Source: Patescibacteria group bacterium UBA6489
GTDB lineage: Bacteria > Patescibacteriota > Gracilibacteria > BD1-5 > UBA6164
Assembly (NCBI GenBank): GCA_002435385.1
Contig: DJMN01000007.1
Span: 1 to 64,000 of the forward strand
DNA: 64,000 bases
Direction of reading: 5' to 3'
A model generated the notes under the pieces. It saw only the letters and a list, made by a program, of their open reading frames with translations. It ran no database searches and was not told the DNA's origin. The translations under genes and the position numbers were made by a program. Shown piece after piece: positions 53,505 through 63,848 of this stretch. The stretch's first letter is position 1, and the number at the start of each line of letters is the position of its first letter.

Positions 53505-53683
53505 ATAAATATTATGTATAAAAAAATAAGTCTCTTTTTTTATATAAAAAAATAAAAATATGTCAAAAAATAAAAGATAAAAATATCAAGCCAAAAGATT
53601 ATCTATTACTTGTCTAATCATATTTTTTTAGTAAACTGAAAACTAATTATCAAAGGTTCTCTATTTATTCTCAAATTTAGAAT

Positions 53684-55456
53684 ATGAAAAACCATCAAAA
53701 AGCCTTTACTTTAACTGAGTTGATAATAGCTATAGTTATAGTATCCATACTTGGAACTATAGCCTTTATTTCTATAAAATGATACAGTAAAAATGCTAGA
53801 AATTCAGTAAGAAAAGAGGATATATGAAAGATAAAACAATCTTTAGAAATATATGGTATTCATACTTGATTTTATCCTCCACCAACAGATGGAGTTCAAG
53901 TTACTTATAATTGAGCAGAAATTTGGACTCAATGAGTTATTTGAAAAAGAGTTATTGATGTGATTGACTTATTACCAAAAGAAATATTTGATCCATTAAC
54001 ATCGTTACCTTATACATATTCAAGGCTAAATACCAAGACAGAATATGAATTAGCAGCAATACTAGAAGATGAATTAGTATTTAATGGTTGAATAAATTTG
54101 ATAAACAAAGCATATGCTTGAGGTCAAGAAGGAGTGGCATATGTTAAGTGAGATTATAATTGAGTGGTTGCAAATGTAAGTTCATGATCAAATACTTACA
54201 TATTAGCAATTCCAACAATCATATCATCAGATTTAGAAATTACAGATATATTGGAACTTCAGAGTTTTAATAAACTAGTTTATCATGAAAAGAATAATTT
54301 ACCATACAATTATAAAAATTCTCAATTTAACATAAATTGATGATGATTTATTTATAACCCAGGTACTATACTTGCCTATGAATGAAAGGTAGAGAGCTTA
54401 AATGATACAAACAATCAAATAACACTATTAGGTAATTTGAAAAGAATTTATACTTGAACAGAATTAGAACACTTAAACAAAACTATAGAAAATATAATAA
54501 AATCAGTGATGAATCCAACGTGTACATCTGAGGAATCAAAAAGACTAGCAAGCCTGATTGTTAAAAATGGGATAAATAACCAATTAAAAGTATATGAAAC
54601 AAGTTGAGCTTGAGGACCTTGTTCTGTAAATACATTCATATCAGATTGGAAAACAGATAATTCTGGGGTAACTAACAGTAATCAAATAAAATTACCTCTT
54701 CAAAATGATTGAAACTATAACTTTACCGTAGAACGGTGAGATTGAACCTCTAATATAATAACAGCATATAATCAATCAGAAGTAACTCATACTTATTCTG
54801 TTGCATGAACCTATCAAGTTACAATAAGCTGAGAAATAGATTGATTTGCATTTAATAAATGAAGTACATGAAGTGATGATTTAGATGATTGAGATAAATT
54901 AATTGATATAAAGCAGTGGTGAAATTTAAAGCTTTCAGATTGATGAGGACAATTCTCACATGCTGAAAATTTCATTATTTCTGCTATGGATACTCCAGAT
55001 TTAAGTAATGTTACAGATATGAGTTATATATTTCGTAATGCAACTTCATTTGATGGTAATATCTGATGATGGGATTTAAGTAATGTTTCTAACCTAGAAT
55101 CAGCATTTAGATGAGCAACATCATTTAACCAGAATATATGAGCTTGGGATATTTCAAATGTTATTGATATGGATAATTTATTTTTATGAGCGACTTCATT
55201 TGATAAATATATCTGATGATGGAATGTTTCAAAGGTTACTTCAATGATTTCAATGTTTTCAAATGCAACTTCATTTAATCAAAATATAAGTAACTGGAAT
55301 GTTGGCAATGTAAAAAGTATGAATACTATGTTTGACTGAGCATCATCATTTGATCAAAATATATCTTGATGGGATGTAGATAAAGTAGTTAATCACTCTG
55401 GTTTTGATAATAACACATCACCAAGTTGGACCGCAGAAGAAAAACCTAACTTTTAA
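53684..55456 (+). CDS. type IV pilin-like protein with BspA/DUF285 surface repeats
   Basis: 590 residues. Prepilin signal KAFTLTELIIAIVIVSILGT (Glu at mature position 5) similar to the pilin at 6917. Residues ~55-320 unknown, ~330-390 PKD-like (YNFTVERGDGTSN, VTHTYSVAGTYQVTISGEID), then five DUF285/BspA-type repeats of about 25 residues (MSYIFRNATSFDGNIGGWDL, SAFRGATSFNQNIGAWDIS, SMFSNATSFNQNISNWNV). DUF285 repeats occur in surface proteins that bind hosts. Predicted tip or minor pilin adhesin. Confidence 0.85.
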
Positions 55457-55485
55457 GTGATGAACCTTAAATGAAAATAGAAAGT

Positions 55486-55590
55486 AAGAAATTAGAAAAA
55501 TAATAATAAAATGAACTGTTAGAAAATTTATACTAAGATTAATTGTAAAAAATCTTCTCCTGTGAATGTATTATTATTTTTCTAATTTCT
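55486..55590 (+). repeat. dispersed fold-back element, type A copy 2
   Basis: Outer arms AAGAAATTAGAAAAATAATA (55486) and perfect complement ending TTTCT at 55590. Inner AGAAAATTT / AAATCTTCT stem with one A-C mismatch relative to copy 1; core ATTTATACTAAGATTAATTG is the same as in copy 1. Confidence 0.75.
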
Positions 55591-55631
55591 GGATATATTT
55601 AAAATATTATAATAAAAAAATATAAAAACTT

Positions 55632-57110
55632 ATGAAAAAATATTTATTAGAGTTAACCGTATTTATTTGTTGAGCGGTAGTTATGATCTTTGAGGTAGTT
55701 GGTTCTAGAGTAATCTGACCATATCTCTGAACCAGTATAATAGTTTGGACAAGTATAATCTGAGTAATACTTTGAAGCCTTAGTTTGTGATATTATCTAT
55801 GAGGAAAAATAGCAGATAAAAAAGCAACTAAAAAATGACTATCTATGATAATATTTTATGGAGTTATATTTATGTTTATAACATATGTATTAAAAGATTT
55901 TTTGCTTATATTTCTACAAAACAGTATAAGAGATTTAAGAATAAATTCAGTTATTTCATCAATTATACTATTTGCCCCAGTAAGCATTTATTTATGAATA
56001 GTTTCTCCCTATGCAGTAAAATTAAAAATAAAAAATCTAGAGACCTCATGAGAATCAGTATGAAACCTTTATGCAATTTCAACACTATGAAGTATATTTT
56101 GAACATTTATCTCAGGGTTTTATTTAATCCCAATAATGTGAACAAACAATATACTAGTTTTATTAATGTTATTACTTCTTATAGTTTCTTTTTTCTTATC
56201 AATCAAATGACTTTTATACTTTAGACTATTTTTTTTATTAATTATCACTTCTAGCTTTTTTTTTAACCACACTATAAAAGAATTAAATGCAAAAAATAAT
56301 TTTTTTGATATAGATACTTCATATAATAGAGTTTGGATAGGGGAATATACATTAAACTGAGAAAAGATAAAAAAAATGTGAATAAATAACGAATGGAGCT
56401 CCGCAATGAGTTTAACTTGAACATGATTAGTTTTTGATTACACAAGATTTTATGATTTGCTTTCATATTTCAATCCAGATTTTCAAAAAACTCTGATGAT
56501 ATGATGAGCAGGATATTCTTACCCAAAACATTATCTAGAAAAATATAAATGAAAAAAAATAGATGTAGTAGAAATAGACCCAGAATTAACAGAAATAGCA
56601 AAACAACATTTCAATCTCAAAGAAAATGAAAATTTAAAAATAATTCATGAAGATGGTAGAGCTTACCTAAATACAACAAAAGAGAAATATGATATTATAC
56701 TCTGAGACGCCTTTAAATCACATTATTCTCTTCCTTACCAACTAACAACAAAGGAAGCAATAGAAAAGATGTATAACATACTAGATTCAGACTGAACAGT
56801 TATTGTAAATGTCATATCGGCCATAGAATGAGACTCATGAGAATTTCTAAGAGCAGAGTATAAAACATATAAAGAGATATTTCCACAGGTTTTTTTATTT
56901 ACGGTACAAAAAAAAGATTCTCCGAATCTCCAAAATCTAGTACTCGTAGCAACTAAATCAAACAAAAATTTTGACTTTAAATCAGAAAATAAAAAAATAC
57001 AAAGCTACTTAGATAACCTGCGGACAAAAAAAATAGATGATGACATAGCAATTTTAACTGATGATTATGCACCTGTAGATTATTATATATCTAAAACAAT
57101 AGGGGATTAG
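55632..57110 (+). CDS. MFS-like membrane / spermidine synthase fusion
   Basis: 492 residues. N-terminal ~220 residues have seven or eight transmembrane helices (LELTVFICGAVVMIFEVVGS, typical of fused MFS/spermidine synthases). The C-terminal part is a SpeE-type domain: LMIGGAGYSYPKHYLEKY, IDVVEIDPELTEIA, HEDGRAYL and YDIILGDAF. Aminopropyltransferase fold, but soluble catalytic activity for polyamines is not certain in such fusions. TGA-Gly throughout. Confidence 0.88.
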
Positions 57111-57136
57111 CTTTTTACTTTATAATTCTTCCAAAC

Positions 57137-57631
57137 ATGCCATTATTATTTTTATTTATATATTTAGTTTTATCTCATATAATTTATTTACAAAAAAAAG
57201 ATGATATATTTACCATTTCACAAACGGTTAGGATAACATGATTTGTTGCTTTTATTTTATTATTTCTTTTTTGTATATACTATGGGTTAAAATTCCCAAC
57301 TAGTAACAGATTTTTTTATATGCTTTATACCTTATTTATTTGTTATTTTTTAGTTTTTACATTTTATGTAATAAGATATAGAAAGTCATTGAAAATTAAT
57401 TTGGAAACTATTAAAAATGTATCTGGTAATAGTAATTGAGTAACAATAAAATATATTAGTAAAAAATATTCAATAATTTTGCTTGTTTTAACTTTTATTT
57501 GTTTTGTTTATTATTGGCCCTATTCTCATATTCCTAAATGAGACGGTATAATATTACTTTTGCATTTATTTCTTATATCCTCAAGTATTTATATGTTTTT
57601 TGAAGAAAAATTATTATCAGTGAAGGAATAG
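57137..57631 (+). CDS. membrane protein, unknown
   Basis: 164 residues with four to five hydrophobic helices (LLFLFIYLVLSHIIYLQ, FVAFILLFLFCIYYGL, IILLVLTFICFVYYWPY). Few TGA. No family recognised. It precedes the standard-code-like islet. Confidence 0.5.
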
Positions 57632-57652
57632 TTATTAAAAAAAATTAAAAAG

Positions 57653-57683
57653 AAAAACCGCTCCCCAAAGGGGAACGGTTTTT
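57653..57683 (-). terminator. GC-rich terminator of the islet gene
   Basis: AAAACCG ct CCCC aaag GGG a ACGGTTTTT stem. Much higher GC than neighbouring host terminators; suits the minus-strand gene at 57744. Confidence 0.75.
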
Positions 57684-57743
57684 AGTTTTGCAGTACCCAG
57701 AGACTTGTTTAGTCCTAGGTACTTACAGAAGGTCGCTGGAGAG

Positions 57744-58031
57744 CTACAGGAATCAGACTTTGTTCATAACGTAAATGATTCCTTGGGTAATCAAAATTGC
57801 ACCAGCAATTCCGATAATGGTATATAGGGCGACCTTGATGATCGGCAGCAATAACGCTGCTACTACTACCACAATAGACATTGCAACGGCAAGACGTCTA
57901 TTGGAATCAGGGCGACGCTGATGGAACAAAACGAAATTTTCGACGCTCAGCAGCTTATTCCCTTCTTCGATTCCCATAAACGAACGTAACCATGCAACCA
58001 AGGAAGCCAACATAATTTTCACACGACTCAT
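57744..58031 (-). CDS. small membrane protein in a second standard-code-like islet
   Basis: 92 residues if TGA at 57753 is a stop (MSRVKIML ... IYVMNKV). If TGA is Gly, three residues (GFL) are added before TAG 57744. Two transmembrane helices near residues 50-90, basic loop HQRRPDSNRRL. Preceded by AAGGTAAGGTG ribosome site and TATAGT -10. Visibly higher GC than host genes. It may be a foreign insertion like the 15-26 kb block. No family recognised. Confidence 0.6.
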
Positions 58032-58220
58032 AATTTCACCTTACCTTTCTGTTTTTATGGATGCCTATATTATTACTTCCTGAAAATACTATAATTAAAA
58101 AAAAACAAAAGTAAAGTTTTTTTGTAAAAATCTTTTTTGTTATGATTTTTTAGTGTTCTTACACCATTCTTACATACCATAAATATAATACATAGCTAAT
58201 TAATCCTTTAGCTATTTTTT

Positions 58221-59735
58221 ATGAAAAAAATATTATTAATTATATTCGTTTTTATCGTTTCATTGAAGCAAACCTTTGCAGTTCCTCCACCAGAATTTAT
58301 AATGCAAGTTGTTTCAAACCTATGAATCTACTTTGCTATAGCCTTTACATTTCTATGAAGTATCTTCTTAGCTTTCTACAATTTTATAAAAGTAAAATTT
58401 TTTAGCTCAAAAAAGAAATTTATCTTTACATCTATCTTAATGATTTTAGTAATATCTTTTTGATGAGCATACTTTTATGATGAATACCAAAAATCAAAAC
58501 AAATAGAAGCATTTGAAAACAGCAACCTATTTCAAGCAAACCTTTCAGAAACAGATTTAGAAAACCAGAGAATAGCAAATATAAAGAAAATGCAAGAGCA
58601 AGAAAAATTTCTAGAAAAAGAAAATGAACTTTTAATAAAAAAAGAAAAAATAATTGAAAGTACTTGAGCAAATATCGAAGAGAAAACAAATGAAGAAAAT
58701 ATTGAAAAAAAATGAACTGGTAATGTAGAAAAAACAGAAAAGCAACCCAAAGTTTCAGAAAAATCAAAAATAGATACAGAAATTGAATTCCTAGAATGAT
58801 ACTATAACGATATATGAGAAAAAAACTTAAAGCAAGCTTATGAAAAATCTTCAAAAAAAGTTTCATTTTCAACCTACTACAGTCGGTACAAAGATGTAGA
58901 AAATGCAAAAATCAATGGAATAAAAAAAGTTGAATGAACTGAAAATAAATATCTTGTAGATGTTAACTTAACTGAAAAATGAGAAACAACAAACTATAAA
59001 GTTACAAAAAGTATCTGATGACATGAAGAAGGAAGTTTAAAAATATTAGCATCAGAAACTTTATCTAGCTTCAATTTATCTAAATGATACGATTACATAA
59101 CTAATGCACAACTAAAACAAGAAATAGATTCATGAAAAAACGATTATATAATTTTAGATGCTAGGGAAGACCTAGAAGTAGAAGTTGGTCGTATGCCTTG
59201 AAGTACACATATAAGATTTGCAGATTTAAAAAATTGAGAATATCAAACCTTAGATAAAAGTAAAATAGTTTATGTTTATTGTCGGTCTTGAATCAGATGA
59301 AAAAAAGTTACAAGTTTTTTAAAAGAAAAATGATTAAAATCAAAATATATAGAAAATTGAGCGAGTTCATGGTATGCTTTTTGAGGTTATTGGGAATGAA
59401 AAATTAAAGTTTCAAGTGTTTATACTCAAGACTACTATTGGAAAGTTTTCATGAAACAAGAATTAGATGAAAAATTAAAAGAAGGAGCTTTCCTAATAGA
59501 CTCTAGATGAATAGAAGAAAATAAAAAATGACATCCTACTTGAGCAATAAATGTACCTTTAGTTGATTTGCCAAGATGAGATTGGGACTGATATATACAA
59601 AAGATTCCTGAAAAATCAGAGATTATAACGATATGCGATGGTTATGTAAACTGCTTTTATGCAAAAATAGTTTGAATAGAGTTAGAAAAAAGAGGTTACA
59701 AATACATATGAGTGCACTCCTTAACTTATAATTAA
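58221..59735 (+). CDS. membrane-anchored double rhodanese protein
   Basis: 504 residues. Two N-terminal helices, a long Glu/Lys coiled segment, a ~100-residue NTF2-like region (residues ~185-285), then two rhodanese domains. First: IILDAREDLEVEVGRMPGST ... VYVYCRSGIRGKK with active Cys near 354. Second: FLIDSRGIEENKKGHPTGA ... ITICDGYVNCFYAK with Cys near 471. Tandem rhodaneses usually keep catalysis in the second domain; here the first has the better CRSG loop. Substrate and partners unknown. Confidence 0.82.
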
Positions 59736-60236
59736 AAAAACTTAAAAACAAATTTGTATTTTTTATACTTTTGATTATCTTTAGTTTATCCTTTATCAAA
59801 GCTTATTATCATAAAGAAAAAATAGCTAAAAATAAAATAAATTAATTTTACAGTTGAAAAAATTAAGGAAACTTAGATGATTAAAGTTAAAAAAATTAAG
59901 CCAAAGGATATCAGAGTAAAAAAACTAGAGAGAGAAATTGGTGTGCTTTTGAAATAGAAAAACAGAAACGTAAATAAATTAAAAAGATAAAAAATTATCT
60001 AAAAAAACAACTTTTAGATAAATAAAATAACAAAATTTTAGAAATCTTACTAAACATACTTATAGACAAAAACATTATATAATTCATATTGGTAATTATC
60101 TATGTGTGACATAATTTATCCCGTTTCTAGATAGGTAAATTAGATTCTTTATCAAAATATATTAACCAAAAATATCAAAAATCAGATAGTTTTTTTATGA
60201 GATAACTCAAAATTAACTCATAAAAATAGAAAAGAT
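59736..60236. other. intergenic stretch with possible tiny ORFs
   Basis: About 500 bases. An open frame at 59741-59845 could encode a one-helix peptide (KFVFFILLIIFSLSFIKAYY) but lacks a clear start. ATG 59877 to TAG 59957 could give 26 basic residues. A TTATCTAAAA / TTTTAGATAA hairpin sits near 59995-60022. None is convincing. Confidence 0.3.
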
Positions 60237-62222
60237 ATGTGAAACAAAGGAAAAAATTTGAAAATTCTAAAAGAAAATGGTTTTCTAATACCAGACTTCT
60301 TAATACTTTGAATGGATGACAATTTCAAAGAAAAATTAGAAAAATTAGATCAAACAAAAAAATATGTAGTTAGATCTAATATGCTTGTAGAAGATTCAAA
60401 AAACAGCTCTTTTGCAGGACAATTTAAAACCCATATAGATTTAGATTTTAATGAGATAATATCTTCAATAGAGGATATCATTTCTGATGCAAAGAATAAA
60501 TGACTATCAGACAAACAAATATATGTAATTGTTCAAGAATATATAGATTTTAATTATTCATGAATAGTGTTCTCTAGAAATCCAAATGGAAACTCAGAGA
60601 TGCTTATAGAGTATCATAAGTGAATTTGAGAAGATGTGGTATCTTGAAAAGTTATTCCAGAAGAGGTATGAGTTTACCACTTTGAAAAAAATTATTCTAG
60701 TAAATTCTGAAAATTAAAGAACTCATTATGAAAAAAAGGAATAATAAAATTTGTTAAGTCAATCAAACAAATAGAAAAGATATTTAATTTCCCACAAGAT
60801 ATAGAATGGTGAATTAAATGAAATAAACTATATTTTTTACAATCAAGAGACATAACAACTATAACAGAAAAAAACTTTAGAGAAGTACTATTTTTAGATA
60901 ACTATATAAAAAAAGAAAACGAACAAAGTTTTTTATATGAAAAGACAGAAGTTTCAGAAATTATTCCAAAGGTGTCAGAATTTTCTTTTTCACTACTAAA
61001 AATGATTTATGGTTTTAACTGACCTATATCAAAGTTTTACAAAAGTAAAGGTATTGAAATTACTCATGGTAAGATTCTAAAAATAATATGAAGAGATTTG
61101 TTTATAGATAAAGAGGAGGAACTAAATAATATATTTCCAAGTATTACATATTTTAAGGAAAAATATAAGACTAAGACTGTTTTTTGAAGAAATATTATTA
61201 GAACACTAAAAAATATTTATAGAATAAATTCTATAAAATTTGATAGCTACAAGGCTTTAACAGATATAACAAATATAATTAAGTCTTTAAAAAATACAGA
61301 TATAAATAAGTTAAATTTTGAAAAAATATTAAGTATCTTTATAAAAAATTATCAAACAATCTTTTATATAAACTACTTTACCCAAAAAAGTATGGCTCAA
61401 AATGATATTTATAAAAGAAAATTTTGAGTAAACCTTTTTGATTTTTTGGATACCTCACTAGTAAAAGATAATAGTCTATTAGAAATTAAAAATTTACTAA
61501 AAAATATAGACCTATCTCAAACTAAATGAAATTCTTTAGATATACTTGATAGCACAGATTTTCAAACCAATTTCTTAAATAAAGAAACTAAAAATTTACC
61601 AGAAAAATACAGAAATATAAAATTCTGGAAAAAAAGATTTATATCAAAAAATATTGATTCCTTTCAGTTTTTTAATGACCTAAGAGAAATCTGAAGAATA
61701 TTAACAGTTCTTGGTATGAATCTGATTAGGAAAAAGTTAGAGATATTGTTTACAGAAAATTCTTTGAATACAGAATTGATTCCTTTTATAAAAATTTCTG
61801 AAATCTTTGAAAATGATTTTGACAAACAAATTTTAATAAAAAGAAGAGATGATTTTTATGTTTATAGTAGATACACTTTTCAGAATAAGATATCTGACAC
61901 TTATATAAAAGAAAAAGATTTAGGAATTAATGTTTTATCAAGCTGAAAAGCAATTTGAAAACTAGTAGATTTAGAATATTTAAATAATTCCTATAAAGAA
62001 TCTGAGAAATATATACTTTATACTAGAACATTAAACCCAAATCTAGTTGATTATTTTGATAAAATAGAATGAATTATTTCAGAAAAGTGAGGTAACTTAT
62101 CTCATCTTGCTATTATGTGTAGGGAATACCAAATTCCTTTAGTAGTAACTGATATAAAAAAATACTGAATAAAAAATGGAGATTCCATAGAAATAAATGA
62201 AGAAGATATTGTTTTATTATAA
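60237..62222 (+). CDS. PEP-synthase-like protein lacking the C-terminal barrel
   Basis: 661 residues. N-terminal PPDK/PPS ATP-binding-type fold (YVVRSNMLVEDSKNSSFAGQ; YVIVQEYIDFNYSGIVFS; IEWGIKGNKLYFLQSRDI), a long middle region without recognised motifs, and a C-terminal PEP-utilising mobile domain with the phospho-His segment GGNLSHLAIMCREYQIPLVV near residue 625. The PEP/pyruvate TIM barrel is missing, as in rifampin phosphotransferase-type enzymes. It may transfer phosphate to an unknown acceptor. Confidence 0.75.
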
Positions 62223-62270
62223 ATATTTTGTATAATAAATTTGTTTTTAAATGAATCTAAAAAGTAATTA

Positions 62271-62374
62271 AGCTGTAAAAAATAAAAATTAAACGAGGTG
62301 TTATAATGATTTTATACTAAAAATAATTTGTAGAAAAATCTTATCTTCCGAGTGTATTATTATTTTTTATTGCG
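62271..62374 (+). repeat. dispersed fold-back element, type B copy 2
   Basis: Outer arms GCTGTAAAAAATAAAAAT (62272) and TTATTATTTTTTATTGC (ending near 62373). Inner ATAATGATTTT / AAAATCTTAT. The copy at 34131 is nearly identical over 100 bases. Confidence 0.75.
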
Positions 62375-62412
62375 GTACATCTATTTCAAAATATTTTTTA
62401 CCTATTTATGTT

Positions 62413-63093
62413 ATGCAAGATAAAATAAAAACTCATTTTTCAAAAACTGTAGCAGACTATGATACGGTCGCAGATGATGTTGTTTTTAAAAATAATGAAT
62501 TACATAGAGAACTTGTTAATGCAGTTCCTTTTGAAAAGAATAGGGAACTAGAGATTTTAGACTTAGGTTGCTGAACAGGGCATGGTATGGAAGTAATATT
62601 AGAAGAGTATCCAAAAGCTAAAATTACAGGAGTTGATTTTTCTGCAACAATGATACAAAGAACTAAGGAAAATTTATCTTACCTTTCAAACAGGATAGAT
62701 TTATGGGAATCAGATTTTATGGAATTTGAATTTGAAAAGAGGTATGACGTGGTAATATCTGCTGTAGCAATACATAACATAACACATGAGGAGAAAAAAG
62801 TATTATTTGAAAAAATATATGATTGTTTAAATGATTGAGGAGTATTTATAAATGCCGACTTTTATGAACATGAGTCAGATTCTGTAAATGAAAAATTAAA
62901 AAAAGTTTATAGAAAATATCTAGAACAAAATTTAAATTGAGAAGAACTTGAAGTATGGTTAAGACATGCCTTTGAGGAAGATATGCCAATGTCTTTAAGT
63001 AAACAAGAATCTATCTTAAAAAAAGTATGATTTAAAGAATTCAATTTATGTTGGCTTTTCAACAATGAAGCAGTTTATATTGCTAAGAAATAA
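62413..63093 (+). CDS. class I SAM-dependent methyltransferase
   Basis: 226 residues. Motif I LEILDLGCGTGHGMEVI near residue 50, motif post-I AKITGVDFSATMI, motif IV RYDVVISAVAIHNI. Typical small Rossmann methyltransferase with a C-terminal helical extension. Substrate not inferable. It follows the type B element and ends at a strong terminator. Confidence 0.85.
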
Positions 63094-63132
63094 AAAAAAA
63101 CTATTTCCAAAAATTTGGAAATAGTTTTTTTT
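63092..63132. terminator. bidirectional terminator
   Basis: AAAAACTATTTCC aaaaatt TGGAAATAGTTTTTTTT between the convergent methyltransferase and TsaC genes. Confidence 0.8.
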
Positions 63133-63694
63133 ACCCCTTCCTCAAGTACTCAACCTCTAAACTATCTCAAACAAACTCAAATATATCAGAAGGAACAACA
63201 TGAGGTAATACCAATCTATTATCAGCAAGTATTTCAACCTGGTTGCTCTTAATATAGTAATCAAATCTTTCTTTTACCTCTTTAGTAGAATATAATTCTT
63301 TCTCTCAAGAAAAATTAGCACTAGTTAAAAAAATAGGTCATGTTTTTTTTATTAAATCTCTTTGAGTGTCACTATGAGCAACTCTAAAGGCAATTTTTTT
63401 GTACAAATCCTTATTTCTAAATCAGATTTCTTCTTCTGATTCATAATTAAGCCATAAAGAAACACTATCACAATCAGTTAAAACCGTAAAAGGTCTCTCA
63501 TACTCCTTTAAAAAAGTTATCTGTTCAGATGTTAAAGTTGTATGTTTCTTTAACCAATTAAAATCTCTGACCATTATTGCCAAAGGTTTATCAAAACCTC
63601 TCTTTTTTATCTTATAAATCTTTTCATATCATTCAACATCATCAATTGAACATCAAAGTCAAAAACAAGTATCAGTTGGAATCAGGTATAACAT
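63131..63694 (-). CDS. tsaC: TsaC/YrdC/Sua5-family threonylcarbamoyl-AMP synthase
   Basis: 187 residues. YLIPTDTCFGLGCSIDDVEG (the family reads PTDTVYGLG), YKIKKRGFDKPLAIMV (KxRxxxKPL), IFLTSANFSGE (TSAN-x-SG). It makes threonylcarbamoyl-AMP for the t6A37 modification of tRNAs reading ANN codons. Many Gly are TGA. Confidence 0.92.
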
Positions 63695-63768
63695 AATTTA
63701 TTTTTAGTAATTAAAAATTTCTAAGATGAACACATAGATTCCCCCCTACAATAGAAACAACCTGTAGT

Positions 63769-63788
63769 GGCAGACCTATGTATCTGCC
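63769..63788. repeat. palindrome GGCAGA..TCTGCC
   Basis: GGCAGACCTATGTATCTGCC, with flanking CTACA/TGTAG half-sites. Higher GC than surroundings. A dispersed-repeat type sequence, no ORF. Confidence 0.5.
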
Positions 63789-63805
63789 CCAAAAACATAA
63801 CTTTC

Positions 63806-63843
63806 TCCCCCCTCCTTAGCAAGGAGGGGGTTAGGGGGGGGGG
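63806..63843. repeat. C/T-rich palindromic repeat, near-consensus copy
   Basis: CCCCCCTCCTTAGCAAGGAG followed by ggggttaggggggggg. Nearly the same hairpin as at 2142, over 60 kb away. Confidence 0.75.
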
Positions 63844-63848
63844 TAATT

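Noticed and set aside
58432..58908. 158-residue minus-strand frame
   Set aside because: Shadow of the Glu/Lys-rich coiled segment of the rhodanese gene, giving Phe/Leu/Ser-rich translation.
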